From: Hsuehochloa calcarea
Taxonomy: Eukaryota > Streptophyta > Magnoliopsida > Poales > Poaceae
NCBI GenBank assembly: GCA_036346395.1
Contig: CM070602.1
Location: 16,191,098 to 16,255,097, forward strand
DNA length: 64,000 nucleotides
Direction of reading: 5' to 3'
The notes below the pieces were generated by a model, which ran no database searches, was not told the DNA's origin, and saw nothing but the letters and a program-made list of their open reading frames with translations. The position numbers and the translations under genes were made by a program. Shown here one piece after another: positions 1 to 11,701 of this stretch. Every line of letters starts with the position of its first letter. Position 1 is the first letter of the stretch.

Positions 1-609
1 TCTTGTTGAATATCTAGGGTTTTGATGTATCTCTTGATTAGTCTTATGAAATAGCTTGAATCTTCATATCTAGAATCGTCTTGATATCGCTAATCTATTA
101 TCAAAGTTTCATGCTCTAAGAATCGAGAATCTCGCTTATCATTGGTTTTGGTCTTTCTTGCCCTTCTTCAAGAAATCCGTTTTGGTTCGATTATTGAATC
201 TTTGGTTGCGATTCTTCTCCATAAGGTCAAGATGGTGTTTAGGATGATGTCTGTAAAACTTGACACGAGAAGAGCATTCAAGATTAAGTAGTTTGGATTT
301 TTGGGCAAAAACCGAGCGTTCGTTCTTGGTCGGGATAATCAGACTTCGATTTTATGCGTGGAAGTACATAAGCGGAACTTCCGCGATATACATCATGGAA
401 GTACATAAGCGGGACTTCCGCAATCTACTGCCCGGAACTTCCGATTTCCAGAAGAACAGCCTGAAACTTATTTTTTGTTATTTGATCTTGCTTCATTTAC
501 TTTCTTTAGATCTTCAGAGATCTTTGTAGGCTGGTTTTAAATACATTGAAGGGGAGTATTAATTTTAAGGCACCATTCACCCCCCCTCTGTTGCCATTTC
601 GATCCTTCA
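1..609 (+). mobile_element. 3' part of a copia-type LTR, plus orientation
   Basis: The segment ends with a C-rich stretch (CACCATTCACCCCCCC) followed by a terminus that aligns with the reverse complement of the copia LTR starts at 5932, 21515 and 24293, so it appears to be a related LTR in the opposite orientation. The pieces GGAAGTACATAAGCG and GGAACTTCCG recur between 360 and 440. The left end lies outside the window. No PBS follows it; the next base begins the LTR of another element. The 89-aa reading frame at 260-529 is LTR sequence, not a gene. Family assignment is by terminus similarity only. Confidence 0.5.
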
Positions 610-1786
610 TGTAGAAGGCAGGGGTATAAATGTAATTAAAAGATACTCTCTCTCTCTCTAAACTCTGATTTTTTTATCATATTGTCGAAGTCAGATGAAT
701 CTTAGGTTTCCTTCTAGCAGCACAAAAACAACCTCTTCCTTTTTCTTTTTTTTCCTTTTTTCTCTATCACAAACCGAAATCAATGTTGGTTAGGGTTTGC
801 TGCGGCAGGGACTTTGGCTATCACGGCAGTGCGAGGTGCAGCGGTGGCAAGGTGCTGGAGTGCCGCAGCGCGGCTGTGGTGGGGAGGGGCAGCGGGGCGA
901 TTTGGATGGCACGACAGGCGTTTGGTGGTGGCACGACAGGGATGGGTGGTGGCGCAGTTGGCGACGGTGTCGACTAGAGACCAAGAACACGACTCTAAAC
1001 CAGCAACACAGCTTAAACAAAGGACACAAATTCAACAACGTGAACCCAATAACGGAAATTACAAAGGCACAAAGTGTGATGTGACAACGGAAGAACACAG
1101 CGAACAAAATATTTTTGTAGGGGAAATTTTCTGGAGTTTTTAGAACAATGAACAACAACAAATCGAGAAGGGGAAAAATTGTGATTACCTAACGGACAAC
1201 CTTTGTTCTGATTCCACCTAATGTGGTTGTGGCCTGATCTTCTGAAAGGTAGTGATATGTCGATTGTGGAGAACATGACGTTGATGATCCAAAGGCCCTG
1301 ACCAAAATGGATCGAACCCCTCGCAATCACTACACCATTTTTCCGATGGTTATCAACCTGTCGAACGCGGTTGACCTCGCCAAGAAGGCTATCTTCTACA
1401 AGCGAATTGAGAACACAAGCAAAAATGTAGAAGATGCAATCTAAAATTGTATTGCGAATAATGATTAAACTCACAAAGTTGGGGTTCCTTCAACCGAACG
1501 TGCGGGGAAACTGCTATGCAGAATAATCTAAAAAAGAAACCCATCTAGAGATGCTGGTTCCTAACTATTTATGAGGAGTAGGGATAGAGGTAATTTTGTC
1601 CAGGGGTTGGCGCACAAGACAAGGGGTGCGCATAGCCCCTAGTTTTCCTATCCTATTACATGACCTGTGGGTCCAAAAGAAGGTGATATAGCACCTAATG
1701 CTCTTGGCCTGGAAAAGACGGAGTCGGCGTAAAACTTGTGGCCGAGCTGAAAGTGTGAGGAGGAGATCTTGTGCTGGTGGAATTCA
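610..1786 (-). mobile_element. 3' LTR of gypsy element E
   Basis: In minus orientation the segment starts TGAATTCC and ends CCTTCTACA, giving TG...CA termini. A purine tract (AAGAAAA) lies just outside at 1787-1793, as expected of a polypurine tract before a 3' LTR. It directly follows the polyprotein end at 1807. A TATA-like CATAAATAG (minus) lies near 1565-1575. The GC-rich 790-980 stretch produces several overlapping frames that I read as non-coding LTR/leader. The matching 5' LTR is not in the window, so the boundaries rest on termini and context only. Confidence 0.55.
640..658. repeat. (CT)n microsatellite
   Basis: A short run of CT dinucleotides inside the putative LTR of element E. 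Confidence 0.8.
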
Positions 1787-1806
1787 TTTTCTTGGGCGCA
1801 GAGATA

Positions 1807-2330
1807 TTATTTGGTGGTTGATCTGGTCCTTCGTTTAGCACCCGGGAAAATAGGCTTTAATTCTGACCCTTCTATGTATTGGCGCAGATGACCAGTGCTT
1901 GAGGGATCCTCCCCATTATTCCTAAGTAACAAAAGATCATAATTATTAGGTAGTATACCATTCCGCATAGATAAATTATTAGTACCTAGAAACGCGTTCA
2001 CCTCATAATTTAAGTGACGTGCATGAGCTCATCATAGGACATTGTAGTTCAGTAACCGGATTTAGAGGATTTTGTGTAGTGCGGGTATGTGAAGGAGTGA
2101 TGTCCTCATCATTCCCCCTCTTGAATTGGAGTCGTCCTTGACTCAAGCTCATTTTCTCCTCCCACATATGGCTTCAAATCTGAAATATTAAAAGTGAGAC
2201 TAACCCCGAAATCTTCAGGCAAATCCAGCTTGTAGGCATTATCATTAATCTTTTCTAACACCTTAAATGGACCATCAGCTCTGGGCATTAACTTCGACTT
2301 TCTCAACTCGGGAAACCTATCTTTTCTCAA
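1807..2330 (-). pseudogene. gypsy element E polyprotein C-terminal tail, broken
   Basis: Two short minus-strand frames (2109-2330 and 1807-2001) encode the region after the integrase core of a Ty3/gypsy polyprotein. The first carries 'RADGPFKVLEKINDNAYKLDL' style residues typical of the post-integrase GPF/Y module, ending in 'NISDLKPY'. The second resembles the extreme C-terminal tail ('...ARQLNYEVNAFLG') found in grass gypsy polyproteins. The frames are separated by frameshifts or stops, so no intact product is possible. It continues upstream into 2355-3078 and downstream into the 3' LTR. Confidence 0.75.
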
Positions 2331-2354
2331 ATGTAACCATACAAAATCACTAGG

Positions 2355-3078
2355 CTACAAAGATAAATGTTTCCTACCCTGGCTGCCAGCAATTCTATAC
2401 TTCTCGGTCATGTTTTCAATGTTCTCTTTAACAGTTTTGTGTATTTTCAGAATTAGTTCAGCACACTTTTTAGCATCTAATTTCAATTTTTCAGAAGTAG
2501 AACAGGGCAAAATATCAATTGGAGCACGAGGATTAAACCTATACACTACCTGAAATGGACTTACCTTGGTGGTAGAGTTTACCGCCCTGTTATAAGCAAA
2601 CTCAATGTGCGGTAAACACTCTCCCCATATCTTCATATTCTTATTTAGCACAGCCCGCAGCATTGTAGACAAGGGGTGGTTCACAACTTCAGTTTGTCCG
2701 TCTGTTTGGGGATGATATGTAGTAGAAAATAGCAGCTTTGTCCCTAACTTGTTCCAAAATGACCTCCAAAAGTGGCTCAAAATTTTGCATCACGATCCGA
2801 AACAATGGTATGGGGTACCCCATGTAAGCGAATAATCTCCCTGAAAAACAAATCAGCTATATTTGTAGCATCATCGCTCTTGTGATAAGGTATAAAGTGT
2901 GTCATTAAAAAAATGATCCACAACCACAAAAATATTATCTCTCCCCTTCTTTGTCCTAGGCAATCTAAAACAAAGTCCATAGATATATTCTCCCATGGTA
3001 CACTAGGGATAGGAAGAAGCATATAAAGTCCATGTGAATTGAGACGAGACTTAGCTTTGTTGCATGTAGTGCAGCGAG
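2355..3078 (-). pseudogene. gypsy element E integrase core, broken
   Basis: The minus-strand frames 2777-3022 and 2355-2780 encode an integrase catalytic core: 'ISMDFVLDCLG' (first catalytic Asp), 'TIVSDRDAKF' (second Asp) and 'YHPQTDGQTEVVN' (catalytic Glu region), then 'HIEFAYNRAVNSTTK'. Upstream, near 3060-3078, the second half of the HHCC zinc finger (CxxC, 'RCTTCNK') is readable and is cut off by LTR F1. The other half of the finger lies at ~23.76 kb. Frameshifts, including one near 2780, make it non-functional. The element integrated cDNA when intact. Confidence 0.85.
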
Positions 3079-3360
3079 TGTCGGGACCCGAAAATACATC
3101 TCAGGAACCCTCTGTGTTATCTAAACTAGTCCCAGATCAGTAGCTAGCTCACACAGGAAACAATGATGAAATACCATCTATTTATTCGATTGAACTAAAA
3201 AGATCTTGAAATAACAAATAGTAATAATAACTGGACTTTATGGTCAACGTTTACTTAACTTACCACGCAGGGCTAAAGAAATAAATAAACTCTTGCAGCG
3301 GAACGGGAAACTTGGAAAGCCAATCAACATGCCCACAGGCAATGGAGTGGAGAACACATC

Positions 3361-3425
3361 CTAATCCGTAAAACCTCCATAGTGCTCATTCTGAAAGAAC
3401 TCTTGTGCAGCTTGGTATTCTTCAA
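3361..3425 (-). other. LTR F1: candidate exon 2 (short acidic tail)
   Basis: After the AG acceptor the minus strand reads TTGAAGAATACC and stays open to a TAG at 3361-3363. If joined to the upstream segment it gives a short tail rich in Glu, Gln and aromatic residues ('VEEYQAAQEFF'). F3 has TTGAAGAAGG at the same place, which suggests a conserved exon start. No protein product is established. Confidence 0.35.
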
Positions 3426-4593
3426 CTGATCAACAAAGGCGTAAGCCGTGAGTACATAAAGCACTCAGTAGGCCGTAGGGAAATGTATGCAAATAGTATT
3501 CATGCAAGACTTGCCAAAGGTTAGCTGTATGGTTCTTTTGCAGAAAACAATATTTATAATAAATACAGTAAAATAGATTGAAATGAGTAATTGAAAATAA
3601 TATTAAATAAGTAAACAATTTCTTTGAAATAACTAGTGAACTATCCATTCACTTCCCAACCAAACCAATGATGAGTGAATTCCCCATTCACTAATCGACA
3701 CAAACCACCAAGTGAATTATCCATTCACCGAACAAACATTATATTCATCAAGTGAACTTCTCATTCACACTCCAACACATTTTATAAGAAACACTATCTC
3801 TCATGTGAAATCCTCGAGCACGTCCATCACCGCTGACACAGCTATTTGAATAGTTTTACACTCTGCAGAGGTTGTACAGCTTGACCCACAAGACACGACT
3901 TCTCTTGTCTGTTTGGCATCTGTCGATACCATTGCTTACTACCTTAGGTAAGTAGTCTAGAGCATGTGACAAAGCTTTTACAAAGTTCCTTCTTAATCCA
4001 ATTATGCCCGCTAAGGTTTCAACACTGAATGTCTAACCGACCAGACATGGCCCCCCTCTTGCACCATTGTGAGTACGTCCCCCGTAACTCACACTTCCAA
4101 GACATAACATAAATTAAGACATTGCTAATTAATTAGTCAGGTCCTGCCCATACAGGACATGTGGTTGTACGGTTAAGGCCCAGTTCAATGGCGCACAAGA
4201 TTAAGTCGCCTGAGTAAAAACCATTTTGTTTAACTAAACCGATGATATCCCCTGTCATGGAACACCAATTTCAACAACAGTGGTTAACCACCATAATTCC
4301 ATATATAACTAAGTCAAGATTAATCATTATGAGAAATGTGATAATGAACTCATCGTAACTAAGCTGAACTAAGCATCAATACGATACCCATGTTAGTGAT
4401 ACAAATATGTCCAACTAAAGTTATCCATGCTAGGGTTACAAAGGATTCATGGTATTCAAATAATCAATGGAGGCATAATAACAACAGGTAATAACTAATC
4501 CCAAAATAATTGATATAAAGATAGCATGCAATTGTATAAAACAAAATACTTTTGAAATCATAGGTTCAACATGATCAAAGGACTACGACTTGC
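3426..4593 (-). other. LTR F1: intron-like segment (GC-AG)
   Basis: On the minus strand, CCAAG|GCAAGT at 4594/4593 matches the consensus of GC-AG introns, and TTGATCAG| at 3426 is a plausible acceptor, giving 1168 bp. F2 has CAAG|GTGAGT and F3 has CAAG|GCAAGT at the same alignment position, so the donor is shared between diverged copies. Splicing is inferred, not shown. Confidence 0.4.
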
Positions 4594-5565
4594 CTTGGAA
4601 TAGTTCCAGGTTTTGGTCTTGATCTTGGTGTACTCCTCCTTGCTCAAAATTGGCCAAAGTATCAACGTCTACTCGCAAACAAAGTAAATAAACCAAATAA
4701 ATACAAAACAGAGGCAAAACCAACTCCAAAATTTAAATAAAAATCTTAGATAAATAGAGCTCGAATTTAGAAATTTGGATGGGCTCAATTGGAGTTCGGA
4801 TGCAAAAGATATGGGCTCTGGAAGATTGGAATCACATAAAATCATGGAATTCATAATTTTAGGATTTATTGAATTATTTTTCTGAAGAAAAAGGAACTAT
4901 GACGTCAGCTGACGTCAGCAAGGATTTTCAGCTGAAAGAAAATAAAGGAAAAAGAAATTGATGTGGGTCCCACTGGTCAGCGAGATGGCTCACGGTAGAC
5001 CACATCTACCGAGCTTTGGATATGATTTTGGGGCTGGCATGCCACGCGTATGCCAACGCAACGCTGACTGGAGTGCCACGTAGGCGACACATGTGCAAGG
5101 AAGCTGACACGGTGACACACGTAGATGGCCACATCATCAGATGATGTCATCACACGGTGAGGTTTACGGTCTCCGGCGACAACGGCGAGCGGCGACGTTC
5201 CGCCGGCGGTTGGTACGCGCATTGGGTCGGGGAGATTATTGCGAACCTAGTGATACTTGTTTTGGCTTGGGAGTTCAACGGTGATCATCGGAATTTGCAA
5301 CAGAGCGGAAGACGAAATACGACTTTTATCAACAACAAAAACCAAAGTTGCTTTGGGGTCAAAAAAGGGTGCACGAGGATGCTCCTGCGATGACGAAGAT
5401 GATGACGTAGTCCACCGAGGCGAAGCAGTACTAGTGGTGGAGCAATTCGAGTTTTAGGGTTTTGGCTGTTGAACCCAAATTTTTGAATTGAGGCGGTGCT
5501 GGAGCTTTAGAGGTGGAGATGGTTGGGGGTTTTGCACGAGGGCGAGGAGGCGACCCTAAGGGGCC

Positions 5566-5574
5566 CTTTTATAG
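5566..5574 (-). promoter_or_regulatory. LTR F1 TATA box
   Basis: CTATAAAAG on the minus strand, in a GC-rich promoter-like context about 0.65 kb from the AC junction. F2 (TATTTAAG at 33249) and F3 (CTATAAAG at 61129-61136) have TATA-like sites at comparable places, so this is the likely LTR promoter. Confidence 0.6.
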
Positions 5575-5931
5575 GGGCCAGGCTTACACGGAATGTCATA
5601 CCATGGGCGGACACCATCTCGAACCGAAGAGGGGATATGGAGATTTGGAGAGATTCGGGGAGGATACGAGCTTGATTCGGTTGCAGTAAAGATAAGGCTT
5701 ATAGATGGAAGGATTATCGCACAAAATCCAGGCAGGTCACCTTTTGTCGGACGAAGCTCACGCTCGGCAATGGCGTTTTCGAGCTCGCACGGGCGAGGAA
5801 GGAACCAAAGGAAGGAGACGATGGCGTGGGACCCACCTGGCAGCGGGGGAAGGCCACGGCAAGCGCGAGCGGACGACTGGGCTGCGATGTGGAAGATTTG
5901 GGCCACCAGGGTTGGGCCGGCTCGGAATAGT

Positions 5932-7743
5932 TGTTGGACCGAAAAGACGACTAGAGTGGGGGTGAATAGGAGCACGCTCACATGTTCACAAATAATTGAT
6001 TCAATAAGATTTTACTCCAGTAGCTATAGAAGCTATGAAGATCAATATACCAGTACAACGGAAGACTAGTATTGAATCCAATTTAACCCCCTAAGAAAAA
6101 CAACTAAAATCAATACAAGCTAAACAACCTCAGTGCTGGGCCGTCTGACCTCTGGGTCGATGGCGGTCTGACCGCTGACTCCTGGCGGTTTGATCGGTGG
6201 CCCTGGGGGTCTGACCGCCAGCCTGAAGAACAGATCAAAACAGCCCGACGAGCGAAGTTGCAAATAAATATAACTTTTGATCTACAACTCCAAACTCGAT
6301 AAAACTTGGAACACACCTTCTCTATGATGTCAGGAACCTATTCCAATCGAAGATTGTAAAAATTCTTGGAATAATTACGATCCTTTTCCGTTTGAGACGA
6401 GGAAGGTTCAAAACCGAGTCAAAACGAAAACTAGATCCAAAATCTTGCTCGTGGGTGATTGATGGTCAAGATGATCCTAGATATGTTCCCACATGTCACA
6501 ACAAGCTAGATCACGTGAAGAAATCAAGCAAACTCACGGATCAAAGAAAGACTCAAAATCATCAAATAGAGAGAAGGAAAGAAAAGAAACTTTGTTCAAA
6601 CTTTTCTTGGATTGATTTGATATGATTTTGGCTTACAGCCACTCCATCAATGGAGGACAAAGCTGAATCTATGAGTACGAAATCAAATCAAAACTATCTA
6701 GAACCCTGGCCTCCACATCCCTCTCCCTAAGCAAAATTAGGGTTTCAAAACAATAAAAGAGGCGAAGAGGGGTGCAGCCACATCCCTTCTCTATTTATAG
6801 TGGAGGCTTAAACCTTCTACAAGTTTGACTCAATTGGGCTCCCGTTAAGGCTCAAAACAAATGGGACACACACGCACGTATTTTAATGCGCCGTCTTTAT
6901 CGCCTCTTGCCCTAATTGGCTTCACCTTGCGCCATCTTGCACCGCGGGTTGGCCAATAGATCACCCTTGTCCATCTTGCACCACGCTTGAGTTCATTGAC
7001 CTCACCTGGCATCGTCGATCGTTCTGGACCTCAGCTCTCCAAGCCTAGTCCCGATCATCCTCGCCGTTGACCGTCGTTGACCACCAAGCAACATGCACAA
7101 CAATAGACAAGCAAATCGAATCCGGGAATAAGTTCTTCACAACTTGACCCATATTAGTCAAAACATGCATCATGCAACACATACACACTGAAACTCATGA
7201 CTTTGACCTAACAACCAAACATCGCCGCCACGAAGAACGACGACATAAGTGAAAACCGATCAGACCGCCCCCATGGCCGGTCTGACCGCCGACCCTGGCC
7301 GGTCTGACCGCCACCTATAGGCCGGTCAGACCGCCAGTTGGGACTTAGCCGAATTTAGCCCTTAAATATCTGAAACCTACTGAAAATTTAAAATGAATAG
7401 AACTTTTGACTGGAGACTCCAAAAATTATGAGACCAAGTGCAATAGAATCCCCTCTCTTGCCTGCAACCTCTATTTTTGGCCCAGCCCAAAACAACACTT
7501 TCTGAAATTGGTTGGTCCGACCGCCGCTATGGACGGTCGAACTGCCACTGGCCGGTCCGACCGCTAGGGGTGGCTGGTCCGACCGCCCTAAGGCCAGTCT
7601 GACCACCGCTTTGGCCTGTCAGACCGCCTGAGGCTTGACAGCCCTGATTCTTTGTCGAAAACACGTGAAACGACAAACCTTTAACGCCATTGCCAATTGT
7701 CACATCATCCTAAGATCAGGAGTATATCCCCATGATATCCACA
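5932..7743 (-). mobile_element. 3' LTR of Sirevirus-like copia element AC (LTR A)
   Basis: The plus-strand reading starts TGTTGGACCG and ends GATATCCACA. It is closely similar along its length to LTR C at 21515-23310. The element is bounded by ATAGT on both sides (5927-5931 and 23311-23315), so A and C are the LTR pair of one insertion into F1. The element is on the minus strand, which makes this the 3' LTR. Clusters of the palindrome GGCGGTCNGACCGCC and variants (GGCCGGTCNGACCGCC) occur near 6120-6220, 7255-7335 and 7500-7630. Small frames inside are not genes. Confidence 0.93.
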
Positions 7744-7756
7744 ATCTCCCCTTTGA
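7744..7756 (-). other. polypurine tract of element AC
   Basis: On the minus strand AAAGGGGAGAT sits immediately before the 3' LTR, where plus-strand DNA synthesis is primed in LTR elements. Similar tracts recur upstream near 8075-8090, 8130-8140, 8188-8200 and 9474-9482. Confidence 0.7.
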
Positions 7757-8682
7757 TGAACACGTTGGCAATAATCCAAAAATGTAATTTGGAGGTTTGA
7801 AAAGTAAAATACTTTCGTTTTCGCATGAAGGCACAACTTGGTCCATAAGCAGGAGAAAGCAATGAAAATGACCAAGCTGGCATCAGAATAGCATAGGCAA
7901 GTGAGATAAGGCAAAAGAAGGCATAAAAACTTTAAATTCCAGAAAAGAGTCAAAAATCTCACTTAAGGTCCATATGAAAGAACAATTGTTCAATTGACCT
8001 TTGATCATCGTGAGGATTAAGAAATGCAATTCAAGTTCAGAAAAGCAATAAGATGATAAGAATGTAATTCAAAAACTCCCCCTCACTATGATCCCCAGAT
8101 TTCAGAACATTTCAAATTCTCCAATTTTCTCCCCCTTTATAACATTTTTTATATCTTCTCTCCTTTATACAACATTGCGATATCTTCTCCCCCTTTGACA
8201 ATGGAGTCATCAAGGAATCACGTCTTCCTCTCATCTAGAGATAACAAATGCAGAATGGAGAAAGAAGCATAAGGAGTATGCATGAAGTGCAATGGGGTGG
8301 CTTCATTTTTGTATTTTTCAATTTTTTTGATTACAAGAAGCTTAGTATATTACCCAAAAGAACAAGCTAGCATTTCTAATATTGCACAAACAACATATCA
8401 ATCCTAACAGCGCTAGCAAGATTATGATAAGACATATATATCAAAGCTAAGCTCGAAGGCTCAAAATAAAGCAATAGATTTGATCAATTTATGCAAAGCT
8501 TCAAATTTAGAAAGTTCATCAACAGGGATCCTAAAATGAAACTGGCCATGTCAAAATGTCAAAGTGAGATCAAAAAGCTAACAATGACCACATTAAGAGA
8601 CAATCAGGTCCTGAAATGAATCATTTTGCTCAAATTTTTCAAACGCCCATTTTTCAACAGTTTTTCATTTGCACTGAATATG

Positions 8683-8839
8683 GAAGTTGATTAATGGTCT
8701 AACTTAGTGACAAGATCCTGGACTAGGAGCTATCCACAAACTCATGCTAAGCTTCGACTAGAAGTTGATTAAAGGTATATCTTAGTGAAAAAGATCATGG
8801 ACTAGGAGCCATCAACAAACTCTTCCTAAGCTTCTACTA
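8683..8839. repeat. 78-bp tandem duplication in AC 3' region
   Basis: Two adjacent imperfect copies, 8683-8760 and 8761-8839. Both start GAAGTTGATTAA and share GGACTAGGAGC and ACAAACTC. Confidence 0.85.
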
Positions 8840-9482
8840 GGGGACAAATCTTGAAGTTCATGTCAGTTCTGATACGCAGTCCCCATGAGATCGTCTGGAC
8901 CATCAAACTATCTCCAAGTTTATGTCTTTGACATGCAGTCTCGTAAGAGTAGTTTGGCACAATTTAAGCATAAGACAATCTTAAAATTTGATTTTTCATG
9001 TTTCACAAGAGCAGTTTTAGATTCTCAAGAACACAAGAAGATCAAGTAATGGTCAATTTTAGATTCAAGAGCTAACAAAGCAATTCTGACATGGCCAATG
9101 TCACAAAAGGAGCACTAATTGTGCAACTAGCTAAACCATCCACAAATTGCAGTTTTTTAGTTCGAGTTGTTTTAGAGTTCTAGCTCATACAGCAAAGACT
9201 TATCTGTATATGTGAAAGCATGATAATTCTAGCAAGTCAAAGAACTAGACATGGCATTGAGCAAGAATTGAAATACTAAAGCTCCAAAGGGTAATAGACA
9301 AAGCTTCATCAATTTTAAAAGATAAGCAGAAAATCTTATATTACAATGAATCTTTTTGGATTTTTCATATGAATGCAATATGATACAATGAGATGCAATA
9401 AAACCAAAAAATCTAAAAAGTTCAAAAAGATCAACAAGTTCAGAAAAGAACAAGGAAAGATCAGAAAAGATCGAACTCCCCC

Positions 9483-9537
9483 TCAAACCAACCAATAGGG
9501 ATAAATTACCCCTAACTCGCTCCTCAAGGTGGCAAAC
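9483..9537 (-). pseudogene. AC pol: last codons of RNase H, detached
   Basis: The RNase H frame that runs off at 11702 resumes here on the far side of solo LTR G1, in the same phase once one TSD copy is removed, and stops at 9483-9485. It encodes the short C-terminal tail of the copia polyprotein. The insertion separates it from the rest of pol. Confidence 0.75.
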
Positions 9538-11696
9538 TGTAACACCTTGGCTATTCGGAAGCCAAGATGCTACCTAAAGATATAACATACCATCAAATTA
9601 CGGAATAAAGTTCAATATGCCTCTAATCAGACAACAATACCATGGTAACGAGGTGAAAATAACCAATTCATCAATGGTGAATAATCAAGGAACTAATCAT
9701 GGAACGACATGACATGAAGTCTAAACATTAATTATTACAGTTCATCTCTCATCAAAGATTAACATAGTTGAATCCATTAATGAAAATATAATGTAATGAA
9801 CTGTGTGGAACGTGCTGGTCTACTCCCTCCCATTAACATTATCATCAACAAGGTTCACCTAAATAAACACAGAAAAAGAAGGGTGAGTCGAAACTCAGCA
9901 AGTACAATAAACAATTGAACATACTAGGTTATGAACAAGTCAGTCACATTACGAATTAAGAATTAATCTCTGAAAACTTATGTATATGAATGGAATGAAT
10001 GGATGCATTGAAAGGAATGGACTAACACATGCTCATACCGGTATAGCGAGTGAGACACCCGTCGGTGTTTACTTAAGCCCGTACTTAACAAAGTCCGGGG
10101 ACCAAATTACCCTATGAAGAACGTTTCATACGGGTGTCCGAAACTGCCCACATTGGAATGGTGGGTTTTACATGCCTATACTGGAGTTGATGGGTCTTTA
10201 CAAATCCACTCCCGTGGAATGCATATGAACAACACATGAATTGAATGAACATATGCAATGAATCTTATCACTTTCTTCTCATGGATTATCAAATAGGAAC
10301 GAAATGTACATCATGGAATATGAACATGGATCATCAACTCATCGGCACAACAACCAACAGCGAGCGTTCCACAGAAATCAATATATCTTAACACATTGAA
10401 TTGCATGTAATGGAATATGAATATTGATTAACATCTTTGATTGAAAACATGGATCATAGAAATATTAGCATGAACACAAACACACATCATTCATCAATGT
10501 AAAGAATTTCAATGTACTTGCCTTTCGCGTCGCGACGCGTTAGCAACCAACAAAGGTGTTCCCACACGCGATGCCTCGCCGTCTACACAAGTACATATTT
10601 AGAATAAGGATAACGTGGCACGACTTAGATACAGGAGACCTACACTAACCCTCCGACTAACCAACACAATTAACGGAGTTAAACTGACATTACACTATTC
10701 AGCCACCTGCCCATCCTACTGGACAGCAGTACAAGAAAAATCATAATTAATTATATGGGACCGAAATGATATGAAACCAACGTCCAATGAAACTTAACAG
10801 ATAAACCTTCAAAACACTAGGAGACAAGATTTCCTAATTATGCCCATACATAAGGCTAATCTGCAATTGAAAGTGTCTGACAGACAACTGACCAGACTAC
10901 AGAACAGCAGGAAGGAAAAATGCCCTTACTTTCATTCTACAGATCCAATAGAGGTTCTATTTATCAACTTGGAAATATTATTTAAAGGGCTATAATAACC
11001 TAGTTGGGTGGAAGTTCTGAATCTGACTCTAACTACATCAAAACCGAGGAGCAAACCGACAATCCCCAGATCTCAGACAGACAGAACAGCGCGCGGTTAA
11101 AAATTCATACCTCCTAAACCATAAGGCGGAATCTCGTGATCTCAGTGCCAAAAGAAATCTAAAGACCTCATGAACAAAACTCTAGTAGACTAAAACCCAA
11201 GATTCGGCCTATAAAGAATCGAAACTGGCCCGACAAGACAATCTGCCAAATCACGTCCGCTCTCCTGGACAGTAGCGGTAAAACTACCATATCTTCTAAA
11301 CCGTAACTCCAAATCAGATGATCTCGGTGCCTAAAGAAAGATAAGACCAAGGACTACAACTTTCTAGGAGGTAGACAGATTAGAAAACGTACGAAACTTA
11401 CCCAAATCTGACGAACAAATATGGCGCAGGGGAAGGAGAGAGTGGCGCATGGCAGGGAGGAGGGTGGCGGCTCCAAGTGGGGGAAAGGTGGAAGGGGGAA
11501 GGGGGTTTAGGGTTTTTGGGGGAAGATCATCCCCCCTTTGGCCGGCCTCCTCTTGGGCCACATGGGCCGTGGGCCAAGGCCCAGGTTGTCGGGAATTCGC
11601 GGAAACCCCCTTGTGATCACTGAAAATTGTAATCCATGTTTAATTCTTTCTCCCGAATACTCTCCTATTCGCCCGAATAAATTTCGGGGTATTACA
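9538..11696 (-). mobile_element. solo LTR G1 inserted in AC pol
   Basis: The plus-strand reading starts TGTAACACC and ends GGGGTATTACA, flanked by the 5-bp direct repeat CAAAC (9533-9537 and 11697-11701). It is about 2.16 kb with no internal region, hence a solo LTR. The same termini and many internal blocks (e.g. 'CACCCGTCGGTGTT', 'CCCACATTGGAATGGTGG', 'CGTTTCATACGG') recur in the LTRs of element G at 37472-39653 and 57352-59404. It splits the RNase H end of AC. The ORF-like frames at 11168-11561 are LTR sequence. Confidence 0.92.
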
Positions 11697-11701
11697 CAAA
11701 C

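Larger units (their letters stand above)
3079..5931 (-). mobile_element. solo gypsy LTR F1, left part
   Basis: The plus-strand reading starts TGTCGGGACC at 3079 and resumes at 23316 to end GGATGTTACA at 23628. The flanks carry the same 5 bases, GCGAG (3074-3078 and 23629-23633), so it is a complete solo LTR of about 3.17 kb inserted in element E's integrase and later split by copia element AC. In minus orientation it reads TGTAACATCC...GGTCCCGACA. It resembles F2, F3 and F5 and probably belongs to a RIRE3/RIRE8-like long-LTR gypsy group (inference). Frames such as 5556-5981 are promoter-side LTR sequence, not genes. Confidence 0.9.
7744..9482 (-). mobile_element. non-coding 3' region of element AC
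   Basis: About 1.7 kb between the pol stop codon (9483-9485, minus) and the 3' LTR. No supported coding sequence; the frames at 7705-7962 and 9229-9495 are short and without recognisable domains. It holds several polypurine-tract-like blocks (TTCTCCCCCTTT on the plus strand) and one tandem duplication. Multiple polypurine tracts are a described hallmark of Sireviruses, which supports that lineage. Confidence 0.7.

Noticed and set aside
783..1474. Overlapping frames at 0.8-1.5 kb on both strands
   Set aside because: GC-rich LTR/leader sequence of element E; no known protein features.
5556..6069. 141- and 158-codon frames at the F1/AC junction
   Set aside because: They fall in LTR F1, and the plus-strand one crosses into LTR A; no protein family recognised.
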